In this document: piece by piece, positions 1 to 5,963 of the stretch
How positions within the stretch are numbered: position 1 is the first letter of the stretch
Layout: each line of letters opens with the position of its first letter
Origin: Candidatus Pacearchaeota archaeon UBA284
GTDB taxonomy: Archaea > Nanobdellota > Nanobdellia > Pacearchaeales > UBA284
Direction of reading: 5' to 3'
Assembly (NCBI GenBank): GCA_002499185.1
Contig: DAKN01000088.1
Location: 1 to 5,971 of the forward strand
Length of the DNA: 5,971 nucleotides
The notes under the pieces: model-generated
Databases searched by the model: none
Told to the model about the DNA's origin: nothing
Seen by the model: only the letters and a program-made list of their open reading frames with translations
Translations under genes and position numbers: made by a program

Positions 1-6
1 GTATAA

Positions 7-45
7 TTAAAGTATGGAGAAAAAGATGAAAAGGATTTAATATGA
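7..45 (+). pseudogene. Possible 3' tail of an upstream coding region
   Basis: A short open stretch reads LKYGEKDEKDLI and ends at TGA 43-45. It has a plausible charged protein C-terminus, and its stop overlaps an ATG at 42-44 (ATGA), the usual arrangement of translationally coupled genes. However, a TAA at 4-6 closes the same frame just upstream, while the neighbouring frame is open across the first bases. A real gene would therefore need a one-base frameshift here. The segment is too short to identify. It may be chance in AT-rich DNA, or the end of a broken gene that continues outside the window. Confidence 0.2.
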
Positions 46-205
46 ATAGAACGGATATAATAAAAAAAAGGTTGATTTATGAAATTTAAAGAAGAACCTA
101 TAACAAAGAGAAGCTTTGATCAAAAATTATTTTAATGAATTAAATTTCAAACTTAAAGTAGATTTGGCTTCCTCAAAACAAAGGGAGTTGTATTTAAATG
201 GATAA
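42..205 (+). pseudogene. Probable decayed small gene upstream of the methyltransferase
   Basis: Three short protein-like stretches follow one another in three different frames. The first starts at ATG 42 and reads MNRTDIIKKRLIYEI, stopping at 87-89. The second starts at ATG 79 and begins MKFKEEPITK, stopping at 133-135. The third is open from 104 to a TAA at 203-205; it contains EALIKNYFNELNF and ends QRELYLNG. Joining them needs two single-base shifts, for example dropping one base near 106-108 to give PITREALIKNYF. The composition looks like real protein, and the final stop overlaps the methyltransferase start at 198, as in a coupled operon. I read this as a frameshifted remnant of a small gene, but an AT-rich leader that is open by chance is possible. 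No family is recognised. Confidence 0.3.
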
Positions 206-1319
206 AAGCTTGATATATAAACATTCTAAGCCAAGAGTTCAAATTTTAAAAGAGAAATTAACGTTAAACGATTCTTTGCAATCGAATACAAACAAGAAAA
301 ATACCGAGATAAATAAAATATATTGTGGAGATTGTCTAGAAATAATTAAAACATTACCGGATAATTTCGTTGATGTGATAATTACGAGTCCACCATATTT
401 TCAACAAAGAGAATATGGTAATATTGGTATTGGGAATGAAGATGATGTAAATGATTATATAAATAATTTAATAAACATATTTAATCAATGTGTAAGAATT
501 GTAAAAAAATCAGGTTCCATTGTTTTTAATGTTGGGGATAAATATATTAAAGGCAGTTTGCTATTGGTACCGTATCGATTTGCTTTAGAGGCCCTTAAAA
601 CCAAAAATATAAAGTTAATTAATGAAATTACTTGGTTAAAGGTAAATCCTGTTCCCAAACAAGATCCTAGAAAATTGGTTTCTTCAAAGGAACCGTTCTT
701 TGTATTTGTAAAATCCAATGAATATTATTTTAACAAAGAAGCATATTTTGATTTTAAAGATAAGTATCTAAGTGGTAAAAAAAAATATTCTAGTAATGAT
801 ATTGGTAAAAAGTATTTTGAATTAATTGAGAAATCTAATTTAACAGAAAAAGAAAAACAGTTAGCTCAAAAAGAGTTAACAGATGTAATCATGGAAGTTA
901 GACAAGGCAAATTGGATAGTTTTAGAATGAAAATACGCGGTTTTCATGCTTTACCTTATGGAGGACAGGAGGGAGGTCGTAAATCTCAAATTGATAATAA
1001 GGGTTTTACTATTATTAAGATTTATGGAAGATCAATGAAAAAGGATATAATAGAATCTACTGTTGAAACTGTCAAAGGAAACTTTCATCCAGCTGTATAT
1101 CCTGAGTTTGTTGTACAAGAACTATTAAAATTGCTTACAAAAGAAAACGATATAGTTTTTGATCCATTTTTAGGTTCAGCAACAACTGCGGTAGTTGCGA
1201 AACGGATGAGAAGAAATTATATTGGAATTGAAATTTTTCCTGAATATGTAAAATATGCAGAAAAACGACTATTAGAAGTTAAATCTGTTACAAATTACGA
1301 ATTAGAGTTATTTGTATGA
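198..1319 (+). CDS. Type II DNA methyltransferase, beta class, probably N4-cytosine specific
   Basis: This enzyme transfers a methyl group from S-adenosylmethionine to a base in a specific DNA site, protecting host DNA from the partner nuclease. The motif order fits the beta class. The catalytic motif IV TSPPY is at residues 63-67, preceded by the typical IYCGDCLEII at 41-50. GSIVFNVGDKY at about 106-116 and EITWLK at 143-148 follow. A variable stretch of about 170-290 is the likely target recognition region. Motif X (NFHPAVYPEF) is at 295-304, the SAM-binding motif I (DPFLGSATT) at 322-330, and GIE at 343-345. SPPY rather than DPPY is typical of m4C enzymes such as those of the PvuII, SmaI and BamHI systems, but an N6-adenine product cannot be excluded. 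At 373 residues it is complete. AAGGGAG at 181-187, ten bases upstream, supports the ATG at 198. The gene overlaps the next by four bases, so methylase is made before nuclease. The target site cannot be read from sequence. Confidence 0.93.
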   Translation: MDKSLIYKHSKPRVQILKEKLTLNDSLQSNTNKKNTEINKIYCGDCLEIIKTLPDNFVDVIITSPPYFQQREYGNIGIGNEDDVNDYINNLINIFNQCVRIVKKSGSIVFNVGDKYIKGSLLLVPYRFALEALKTKNIKLINEITWLKVNPVPKQDPRKLVSSKEPFFVFVKSNEYYFNKEAYFDFKDKYLSGKKKYSSNDIGKKYFELIEKSNLTEKEKQLAQKELTDVIMEVRQGKLDSFRMKIRGFHALPYGGQEGGRKSQIDNKGFTIIKIYGRSMKKDIIESTVETVKGNFHPAVYPEFVVQELLKLLTKENDIVFDPFLGSATTAVVAKRMRRNYIGIEIFPEYVKYAEKRLLEVKSVTNYELELFV

Positions 1320-2464
1320 TGAATATAGAAAAAATAATTTTAGAAGCAAAAAAAATATCAGAGTCCAATACCGAGCGTTCCTTTAATAAAAAAATTACAG
1401 ATAATGTTGATATAATGATAAGTAAAATTGACAACAATAAGTCAATTTTAGTTGCTTTAGTTACCAGTTGTATTAAGAAAATGGAAAATCCCCGGCAAGA
1501 TATAAGGCTCCATAGAAAGGATTTCGAAGGAGGCTATTCCGCAAGAAGTTTGGACACTCAAGTTACAACACCTTTATTCAAAAAATATTTTCCTAAATAT
1601 GCAAACAAAGAATCATCTTTTCTTACTTTAGCAACAAGAGAACGTATAAAATGGTCAAAAGTCGATGGAACTAGAATGAAAATAAGAAATGGAAACGTTA
1701 AGAAAAGTTTTCTATCTTTGATTGAGGTTGTTCAAAAATTGGAGATAGAACCTAAGGATTGTCTAATTTATATTTTTTTGCAATTATTTATTCTTACCAA
1801 GCAGGAAGATTTAGTATACAATGAAACAATTGAAGCGGGGGAGTTTTCAGAGATAATTAACATTAATACAGTAATACATATGTTGGAAAAGCATTTCGAG
1901 GTAAAAAACAGTTCACGCTTACCCGTGATTGCAATTTATACTATATATCAAATGTTGATAAAAGTTGTGAAAAGGTATGAAAATAAAGACCTTAGACCTT
2001 TGAACGTCCACACTTCTTCAGACAAACATGGTTTCGGCGACATTGAGATATGGAATGGGGAAAAACCATTTGAAATGGTGGAAATTAAGCATAATATTCC
2101 AATTGACAGAAATATGGTTTTTGATATTGTAAAAAAAACTCAAGCTACTAATATTAAGCGCTATTATCTTTTAACTACATATACAAATAGTTTTTCTACT
2201 AAAGAAGAGGAAGAATATATCAATAAATTTATCCTACAAATAAAAAAAACTCGCGATCTTGAAATTATACCAAATGGTATTATTTATAGTTTAAAATACT
2301 ATATGAGATTTATAGAAGACTATGTTGAATTTATTAAAAAGTACACTCAAAATCTAATAAACGATTCAAAAAATTCGACAGAAGTAAATGTATTTCATAT
2401 AAGGGTTTGGAAGACTATTCTGCAGGAGCATGAAATTCAAAACTCTGATAATTGGGAAGCCTAA
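1316..2464 (+). CDS. Probable Type II restriction endonuclease (SacI-like, partner of the methyltransferase)
   Basis: The position alone suggests a nuclease: the gene overlaps the end of a Type II methyltransferase by four bases (ATGA), is nearly the same size and runs in the same direction. The start is ATGATG, so initiation could also be at 1319; translation is probably coupled because no strong ribosome binding site is visible. In the protein, HGFGDIEIW (238-246) followed by FEMVEIKH (252-259) gives D242, E256 and K258, spaced as the D...ExK catalytic core of PD-(D/E)xK nucleases. The N-terminal stretch at 61-111 (QDIRLHRKDFEGGYSARSLD, then TPLFKKYFPKYANKESSFLT) recalls the conserved part of the SacI restriction enzyme family (PF09566) from memory; I could not search it. 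Residues 151-165 are hydrophobic but look like a buried helix, not a membrane anchor. There is no signal peptide. I am fairly sure of the nuclease role, less of the family, and cannot state the recognition site. Confidence 0.78.
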   Translation: MMNIEKIILEAKKISESNTERSFNKKITDNVDIMISKIDNNKSILVALVTSCIKKMENPRQDIRLHRKDFEGGYSARSLDTQVTTPLFKKYFPKYANKESSFLTLATRERIKWSKVDGTRMKIRNGNVKKSFLSLIEVVQKLEIEPKDCLIYIFLQLFILTKQEDLVYNETIEAGEFSEIININTVIHMLEKHFEVKNSSRLPVIAIYTIYQMLIKVVKRYENKDLRPLNVHTSSDKHGFGDIEIWNGEKPFEMVEIKHNIPIDRNMVFDIVKKTQATNIKRYYLLTTYTNSFSTKEEEEYINKFILQIKKTRDLEIIPNGIIYSLKYYMRFIEDYVEFIKKYTQNLINDSKNSTEVNVFHIRVWKTILQEHEIQNSDNWEA

Positions 2465-2479
2465 GTTTCTATAGTACAG

Positions 2480-2500
2480 TAAGATACCTATAGTATCTTA
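2480..2500. repeat. Perfect 8-bp inverted repeat, 5-base loop
   Basis: TAAGATAC at 2480-2487 pairs with GTATCTTA at 2493-2500 around the loop CTATA. It lies 15 bases after the endonuclease stop codon. The stem is AT-rich and not followed by a T tract, so it is a poor terminator. It could be an operator palindrome or an RNA hairpin protecting the upstream mRNA end. Confidence 0.55.
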
Positions 2501-2502
2501 TA

Positions 2503-2525
2503 TTGAGTCATTTAATAGGACTCAA
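2503..2525. repeat. Perfect 7-bp inverted repeat, 9-base loop
   Basis: TTGAGTC at 2503-2509 pairs with GACTCAA at 2519-2525 around ATTTAATAG. It begins two bases after the preceding hairpin, so the two could form as stacked stems in RNA or act as paired binding sites in DNA. The sequence after it is A-rich, not T-rich, which argues against intrinsic termination on the + strand. Confidence 0.5.
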
Positions 2526-2560
2526 AAGAAAGGTAAGAATTTGTTTGGCGTAAAACTTTT

Positions 2561-2567
2561 AAGGAGG
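2561..2567 (+). promoter_or_regulatory. Strong ribosome binding site for the DUF262 gene
   Basis: AAGGAGG is a near-perfect Shine-Dalgarno sequence four bases before the ATG at 2572. It fixes the start of the 606-residue gene. It is the strongest such site in the window, suggesting this protein is translated independently of the upstream pair. Confidence 0.8.
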
Positions 2568-2571
2568 AATA

Positions 2572-4392
2572 ATGGAGCAAGTTAACGCTAAAAGTCAATC
2601 AATTGCAGATCTTATAAAAAACATCGATTCTGGGTCACTAAGACTACCTGAGTTTCAGCGGGATTTTGTATGGGAAATTGATAGGACCTATAGTTTGTTT
2701 GATTCTCTAGTGAGAGACATATTTATCGGATCAATAATTCATGGAATGCCTTCATTTGAAATTAGCGTTAGAAGTTTTGATAATAGACCTAGGAATCAAA
2801 GAAGAAGTTCCAGGAGATTAAGCCTACCCGTTGAGATATTGACTATTCAGCAAATAAGACAAGAGAAAGAAAGAAATAAAACAATTGAATTACTTCTCGA
2901 CGGTCAACAACGAACAACAGCAATATATAGAGCTATGGAAGGTTTTGATAAAGTATGGTTTATTGCAAAAAAGGATAAAGAACTTGTTTCTCTGACAGAA
3001 AGTTTTAGAGAATCTTCACTCGAAAATTTACTATATTCAATTCAAGGAGAAGAAGACGACGAAAGAATCTCAATTTGCTTATCTGATGTATGGCGGTGGG
3101 CAAAAATAGCTGGAGTTAGAGATAATATAGTTACAGAGGCTTTTAATAAAACAAAATATTTTTCAAAAATCTCAAATGAAAATAAAGATTTTATAGATGA
3201 AAGACTTTCTAAGTATTTCGTTTTAAAAGATAAATTGATTTCTTTAATAAATTCAGAAAAACTGATCTCTTATTATCTTCTCGATATGAGTCTGGAAAAA
3301 TTTGTAACTTTTTTTGAGCGTAGCAATTCTTTGGGAGTACAATTGAATTTCATCGATATACTCGCAGCAAAGCTATATGCAGGAGGATTCAATTTAAAAA
3401 AGAAAATTGATGAATTTAGAACTAACAACAAAGACTATGCGTTAGATCCCCAAATAATCGTTAGGGTTCTAGCTTATGTTAAAAGCAACGGTAAAGAGGT
3501 AAATAAAAATTATATTCTTAAAGAGTTAACGGCTAAAGATTTTAATGAAAACTGGGATAAATATTGCATGTATTATAAATCGGTAATAGATTATTTATAC
3601 CAGAATGGAATGATAATTTCTGAAAAATGGTTAGCATATGATTATCTACTTATTCCAATGATAATTTTGGCAATCAACAAAAGTGGGGACCTCTCTCAAA
3701 TCCGTGAGGAAACAGTAGAATTTATAAAATTTTGGTATTGGAGTTGTATTTTCTCTATGCGATATTCAGGTTCAAGTAATGAAAGAGTAATTGAGGATTC
3801 AAAAATACTGCTTGACTTTGAGAATCAGATTTATGCAACCCTTCATAGTTACATACCAAAAATAAGTAAATATCAAATTACTGAATACAACGACTTAATA
3901 AATTATGATAAAAAAGCAAACCCTATTTATAAGGGTCTATTCAATTTGATGAACTTCAAAAAAGATAGATTTCTGAATCTTAACAATACAAATAAATTAT
4001 CCTTGAATGAGGACATAGATGATCATCATATTTTTCCCAGAGACTATGTTATGAAGAGCGCTTCGTTTTCAGAAGATGATAAAGACCTTATAGATTGTGT
4101 TGCAAACAGAATGCTTGTGCCAAAAATTAATAATATTAGAATAAACAATAAAGCCCCGTCAGAGTATTTGCGGGAGCTTCTTGCTATAAATTCTAATCTA
4201 ACTAAATCCTTGGAATCTCATCTCGTTGATAGTACTATTATTAATGGTGATTACGATCAGAAATATTCAAGCTTTATTGAACAAAGAATGAAAAGTATTT
4301 TTATGCTAATAAAATTAAATGTTTTAGATAAATTGGAAATATATGAAAAAAGATATGTTCCACAAGCATGCAAAACTGAATCAATAGAATAA
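2572..4392 (+). CDS. DUF262 and DUF1524 (HNH) domain protein, GmrSD/SspE-like defence nuclease
   Basis: This protein joins an N-terminal DUF262 domain (ParB/sulfiredoxin-like nucleotide-binding fold) to a C-terminal DUF1524 domain (HNH-type nuclease). Residues 11-35 hold the family opening IADLIKNIDS followed by LRLPEFQRDFVWE. DGQQRTT at 110-116 is the nucleotide-handling motif, and FFERSNSLGVQLNFIDIL at 247-264 is another family hallmark. DDHHIFPRDY at 483-492 carries the catalytic histidines, and VANRMLVPKINN at 510-521 matches the usual Asn-containing end of the nuclease fold. All key motifs are intact. An arginine-rich stretch (about 72-82, NRRPR/RRSSRR-like) sits inside the first domain. 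At 606 residues it is a normal full-length member. Known relatives include GmrSD and BrxU, which cut modified phage DNA using nucleotide hydrolysis, and SspE, which acts in phosphorothioate-marked hosts. What this one senses is unknown; the neighbouring restriction-modification genes support a phage-defence role in the cytoplasm. Confidence 0.92.
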   Translation: MEQVNAKSQSIADLIKNIDSGSLRLPEFQRDFVWEIDRTYSLFDSLVRDIFIGSIIHGMPSFEISVRSFDNRPRNQRRSSRRLSLPVEILTIQQIRQEKERNKTIELLLDGQQRTTAIYRAMEGFDKVWFIAKKDKELVSLTESFRESSLENLLYSIQGEEDDERISICLSDVWRWAKIAGVRDNIVTEAFNKTKYFSKISNENKDFIDERLSKYFVLKDKLISLINSEKLISYYLLDMSLEKFVTFFERSNSLGVQLNFIDILAAKLYAGGFNLKKKIDEFRTNNKDYALDPQIIVRVLAYVKSNGKEVNKNYILKELTAKDFNENWDKYCMYYKSVIDYLYQNGMIISEKWLAYDYLLIPMIILAINKSGDLSQIREETVEFIKFWYWSCIFSMRYSGSSNERVIEDSKILLDFENQIYATLHSYIPKISKYQITEYNDLINYDKKANPIYKGLFNLMNFKKDRFLNLNNTNKLSLNEDIDDHHIFPRDYVMKSASFSEDDKDLIDCVANRMLVPKINNIRINNKAPSEYLRELLAINSNLTKSLESHLVDSTIINGDYDQKYSSFIEQRMKSIFMLIKLNVLDKLEIYEKRYVPQACKTESIE

Positions 4393-4461
4393 GTGTCGCG
4401 GTAATTGAGATAAAATTATAGAAGCAAAGTATCGATATTCATTGATGTACTTGGAGTTAAA

Positions 4462-5400
4462 ATGACTAGTGAATTCAATTTTAATGAAAATTATACGGAT
4501 TTAATAGATCTTGCTAGAGAAGTATCAAATGAAACAAGAATAGGATATTCATCAAATAAGGAACTAATAAAAAAGCAATTTAAAACTAATGTGTCTTACA
4601 ATGTTAATAGCAATGAGAATGTTGTTAGCAATATATATATGAGACTTTCATTGATCGACTATTTTTATTCGACAAATATGGGTAGAACTTTTGATAGCAT
4701 TTATGATATGTCAAAAAAAATCAATAATATAGGAGATGTTGAAAAACAAAAAGAGCATTTTAATAAGTTTCTTAAAAATCCTATGGATAAAGAAACTTAT
4801 GAAGATTCCATTTTTTCAAAACAATTTGGTTATAGAAAAAAAATAAAAGAAAAAAATGGTATTCACGCTCAATCATTGTTGAGTAAATATGCTTATTTCC
4901 TACTAGATGGTGATTATCCAATATATGATGATTTGGCTAAGAAATCAATGGAACAACTAATATCAATGAAAATAAAAAATATTAAATCCTTTTACGATCA
5001 AATAAAAATACTAAAAGAAGAATTGAAAGATAATAGTTACGATGATTTAGATAGACTCTTATGGTTGCTTGGGAAAGTAAAAAAAGGGTCTTATTCTCTT
5101 ATCATTAACAGAGAAAATTATGAAAAATTATATATTGGTGCTTCAGAATGGTTTACGGAAAAAATGAAAAGCCAAAATGACAGCTTTAAAAAAAGCATGA
5201 AAGAGTTAAGTAGTAGTCAAATAAACAGCGTTATAGCATATTATACTTTTACTGAAGCTGATATATTCAAAAAAATGGAATTACTAAAGCTACAAGAATT
5301 CCTTGATAAAGCTAAAAGTATATTCGAGAATTTATTGCCTCAGGAAAAAAGTGTATATCTTATAATTAAAGAAAATAAAAAGAATAGCAAAAGTTTATAA
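4462..5400 (+). CDS. Uncharacterised 312-residue protein of the defence cassette
   Basis: I do not recognise a named family. GGAG at 4453-4456, five bases before the ATG, supports the start, and the gap to the DUF262 gene is only 69 bases, so the two are probably co-transcribed. The protein is lysine-rich, predicted mostly helical, and has no signal peptide or membrane segment. Two stretches stand out: SKYAYFLLDGDYPIYDDLA at 141-159 and LDRLLWLLGK at 196-205. The combination SKY..F...P.YPIYD.. followed by D..LW..GK is one I recall, without a search, from uncharacterised bacterial proteins; the first part also resembles a segment seen in some helix-hairpin-helix DNA glycosylase-like proteins. 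No nuclease, methylase or NTPase motif is evident. Its place suggests a partner or accessory factor for the DUF262 nuclease, or a separate defence component, but this is inference from position. Confidence 0.85.
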   Translation: MTSEFNFNENYTDLIDLAREVSNETRIGYSSNKELIKKQFKTNVSYNVNSNENVVSNIYMRLSLIDYFYSTNMGRTFDSIYDMSKKINNIGDVEKQKEHFNKFLKNPMDKETYEDSIFSKQFGYRKKIKEKNGIHAQSLLSKYAYFLLDGDYPIYDDLAKKSMEQLISMKIKNIKSFYDQIKILKEELKDNSYDDLDRLLWLLGKVKKGSYSLIINRENYEKLYIGASEWFTEKMKSQNDSFKKSMKELSSSQINSVIAYYTFTEADIFKKMELLKLQEFLDKAKSIFENLLPQEKSVYLIIKENKKNSKSL

Positions 5401-5406
5401 AAGGAG
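5401..5406 (+). promoter_or_regulatory. Ribosome binding site linking the last two genes
   Basis: AAGGAG begins immediately after the TAA stop of the 312-residue gene (5398-5400) and lies five bases before the ATG at 5412. This tight arrangement indicates that the 98-residue gene is read from the same mRNA and fixes its start. Confidence 0.75.
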
Positions 5407-5411
5407 AAAAA

Positions 5412-5708
5412 ATGAAAAAGGAAAGAACTTCTAAAAAGGAATACTCGTTCGGAAGCTGTAGAGTAGAAGAGTTTAAACCAAAAAGAGAAACTTGGAATTC
5501 GAAAACAAATATTATCAATACTATTATCACATTTGATGAAGCATTAAGATTGAAATTGGCTTTAGATGCAGTTCTTATGGAAATAAATAAGTATAAAAGA
5601 AATTCAATTGAAGGTAAGAATACTGGAATAGATTTAGTGATAAACTTATCTGGCAGCATTATGTCTGTAGTGGAAGCAACACCAAAGAAGAAGAAAGCAA
5701 AGAAATAA
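5412..5708 (+). CDS. Small lysine-rich conserved-looking protein of unknown function
   Basis: This 98-residue gene has a good ribosome binding site and starts 11 bases after the preceding stop, so it is probably the last gene of the same transcript. The core at about 40-90 reads ITFDEALRLKLALDAVLMEI, then NKYKRN...GKNTGIDLVINLSGSIMSVVEA: a helix followed by a lysine/glycine turn and a likely beta strand pair. I recall short unnamed bacterial proteins with a similar FDEAL+L.LALDE.L..+N.Y.R...GK pattern, but cannot confirm this here. The C-terminus is a basic tail (PKKKKAKK), and the N-terminus is also basic, which would suit nucleic acid binding. No catalytic motif is visible. It may be an unrelated resident gene, not part of the defence system. 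Confidence 0.75.
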   Translation: MKKERTSKKEYSFGSCRVEEFKPKRETWNSKTNIINTIITFDEALRLKLALDAVLMEINKYKRNSIEGKNTGIDLVINLSGSIMSVVEATPKKKKAKK

Positions 5709-5756
5709 TACTTAGTGAGGAAAGGCGGCGTGGGTGGAAAAAAGTGACAAAGACAC

Positions 5757-5819
5757 CATGAGCCGTGTGCAAGTAAAATAAAATACAAAAGAGTGAAAGC
5801 CCGGAGGGGACGGTGCATG
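5757..5819. repeat. Imperfect 10-bp inverted repeat (possible REP-like hairpin)
   Basis: CATGAGCCGT at 5757-5766 can pair with ACGGTGCATG at 5810-5819: eight Watson-Crick pairs, one G-T wobble and one mismatch, enclosing 43 bases. The right arm overlaps the GGGGACGG motif. Imperfect palindromes with a short conserved G-rich motif are typical of REP-type elements mobilised by Y1 (RAYT) transposases, but no transposase gene is in this window, so the assignment is tentative. Confidence 0.35.
5806..5813 (+). repeat. GGGGACGG motif, copy 1
   Basis: The octamer GGGGACGG stands out in AT-rich DNA and recurs exactly at the window's right edge (5964-5971). The same motif is familiar from dispersed repeats near RAYT transposases in various bacteria; that link is from memory. 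It may mark one end of a short dispersed element. Confidence 0.5.
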
Positions 5820-5831
5820 ACATTTGACATT
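5818..5831 (+). repeat. Tandem pair of TGACATT
   Basis: Two perfect heptamers, TGACATT at 5818-5824 and 5825-5831, lie directly after the first GGGGACGG copy. They may belong to the same dispersed element. Two copies alone could be chance, but the 7-base period matches the heptamer run further right. Confidence 0.4.
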
Positions 5832-5840
5832 TATAAAATA

Positions 5841-5871
5841 TCACGAGTCACAGATCCATAGTCACGAGTCA
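5841..5871 (+). repeat. 10-bp direct repeat TCACGAGTCA
   Basis: TCACGAGTCA occurs at 5841-5850 and again at 5862-5871, identical and 21 bases apart, exactly three heptamer lengths. Each contains the ACGAGT core of the heptamers starting at 5880, so the whole 5841-5907 region is probably one degenerate 7-base repeat tract. Confidence 0.6.
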
Positions 5872-5879
5872 AAATTAAT

Positions 5880-5907
5880 TTCGAGTTACGAGTTTCGAGT
5901 TGCGGGT
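5880..5907 (+). repeat. Four tandem CGAGT-type heptamers
   Basis: Four consecutive 7-base units read TTCGAGT, TACGAGT, TTCGAGT and TGCGGGT, giving a consensus TNCGRGT. The first and third are identical, and the second position varies freely. Repeats of this CGAGT/GCGAGT kind occur between genes in some bacterial genomes. They do not encode anything in a consistent frame and have no spacers, so this is not a CRISPR array. Confidence 0.65.
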
Positions 5908-5963
5908 TGAATAACAAAAAAACTTAGGGATGGTGGTTCCAAAAAACACCAGAGGGGAATGTC

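Larger units (their letters stand above)
2465..2571 (+). promoter_or_regulatory. Intergenic control region with two hairpins and a direct repeat
   Basis: This is the longest gap between genes in the cassette. It separates the restriction-modification pair from the DUF262 gene. It contains two perfect inverted repeats side by side (2480-2500 and 2503-2525) and the octamer CTATAGTA twice (2469-2476 and 2488-2495, 19 bases apart). Neither hairpin is followed by a run of T, so neither is a standard intrinsic terminator. An operator, an RNA processing site or an attenuator is possible. No convincing -35/-10 pair was found. The arrangement suggests the downstream genes are expressed or regulated separately from the first two. 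Confidence 0.4.

Noticed and set aside
116..145. Promoter for the methyltransferase (TTGATC ... TTAAAT, 18-base spacer)
   Set aside because: Each box matches consensus at only four of six positions, and such matches are common by chance in DNA this AT-rich.
485..718. 77-residue open frame on the minus strand
   Set aside because: It lies fully inside the methyltransferase gene, opposite its conserved motifs, with no ribosome binding site or recognisable domain; it is a shadow of the real gene.
2480..2525. Intrinsic terminator after the endonuclease gene
   Set aside because: Both hairpins are perfect but AT-rich, and neither is followed by a T tract on the + strand; only a regulatory or processing role is kept as possible.
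5760..5813. Resemblance to a group II intron segment (GAGCCGTGTGC ... GTGAAAGC ... ACGG)
   Set aside because: The phrases recall the stem before an intron-encoded reverse transcriptase, but the inner stem does not pair, there is no domain V sequence, and no reverse transcriptase gene is present.
5366..5830. 154-residue open frame on the minus strand with many hydrophobic residues
   Set aside because: It runs antisense through the 98-residue gene, which has a good ribosome binding site. The Phe/Leu-rich translation comes from reading A-rich coding DNA backwards, so the apparent membrane segments are not convincing.
5659..5844. 61-residue open frame on the minus strand
   Set aside because: It overlaps the repeat region and the end of the 98-residue gene, has no ribosome binding site, and has a low-complexity Ser/Leu tail.
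5841..5907. CRISPR array
   Set aside because: The repeats are 7 to 10 bases, degenerate and mostly without spacers, and no cas genes are present.
5931..5951. Short hairpin TGGTG/CACCA
   Set aside because: It is only a 5-bp stem with an 11-base loop and no T tract, so it is too weak to call a terminator or element end.
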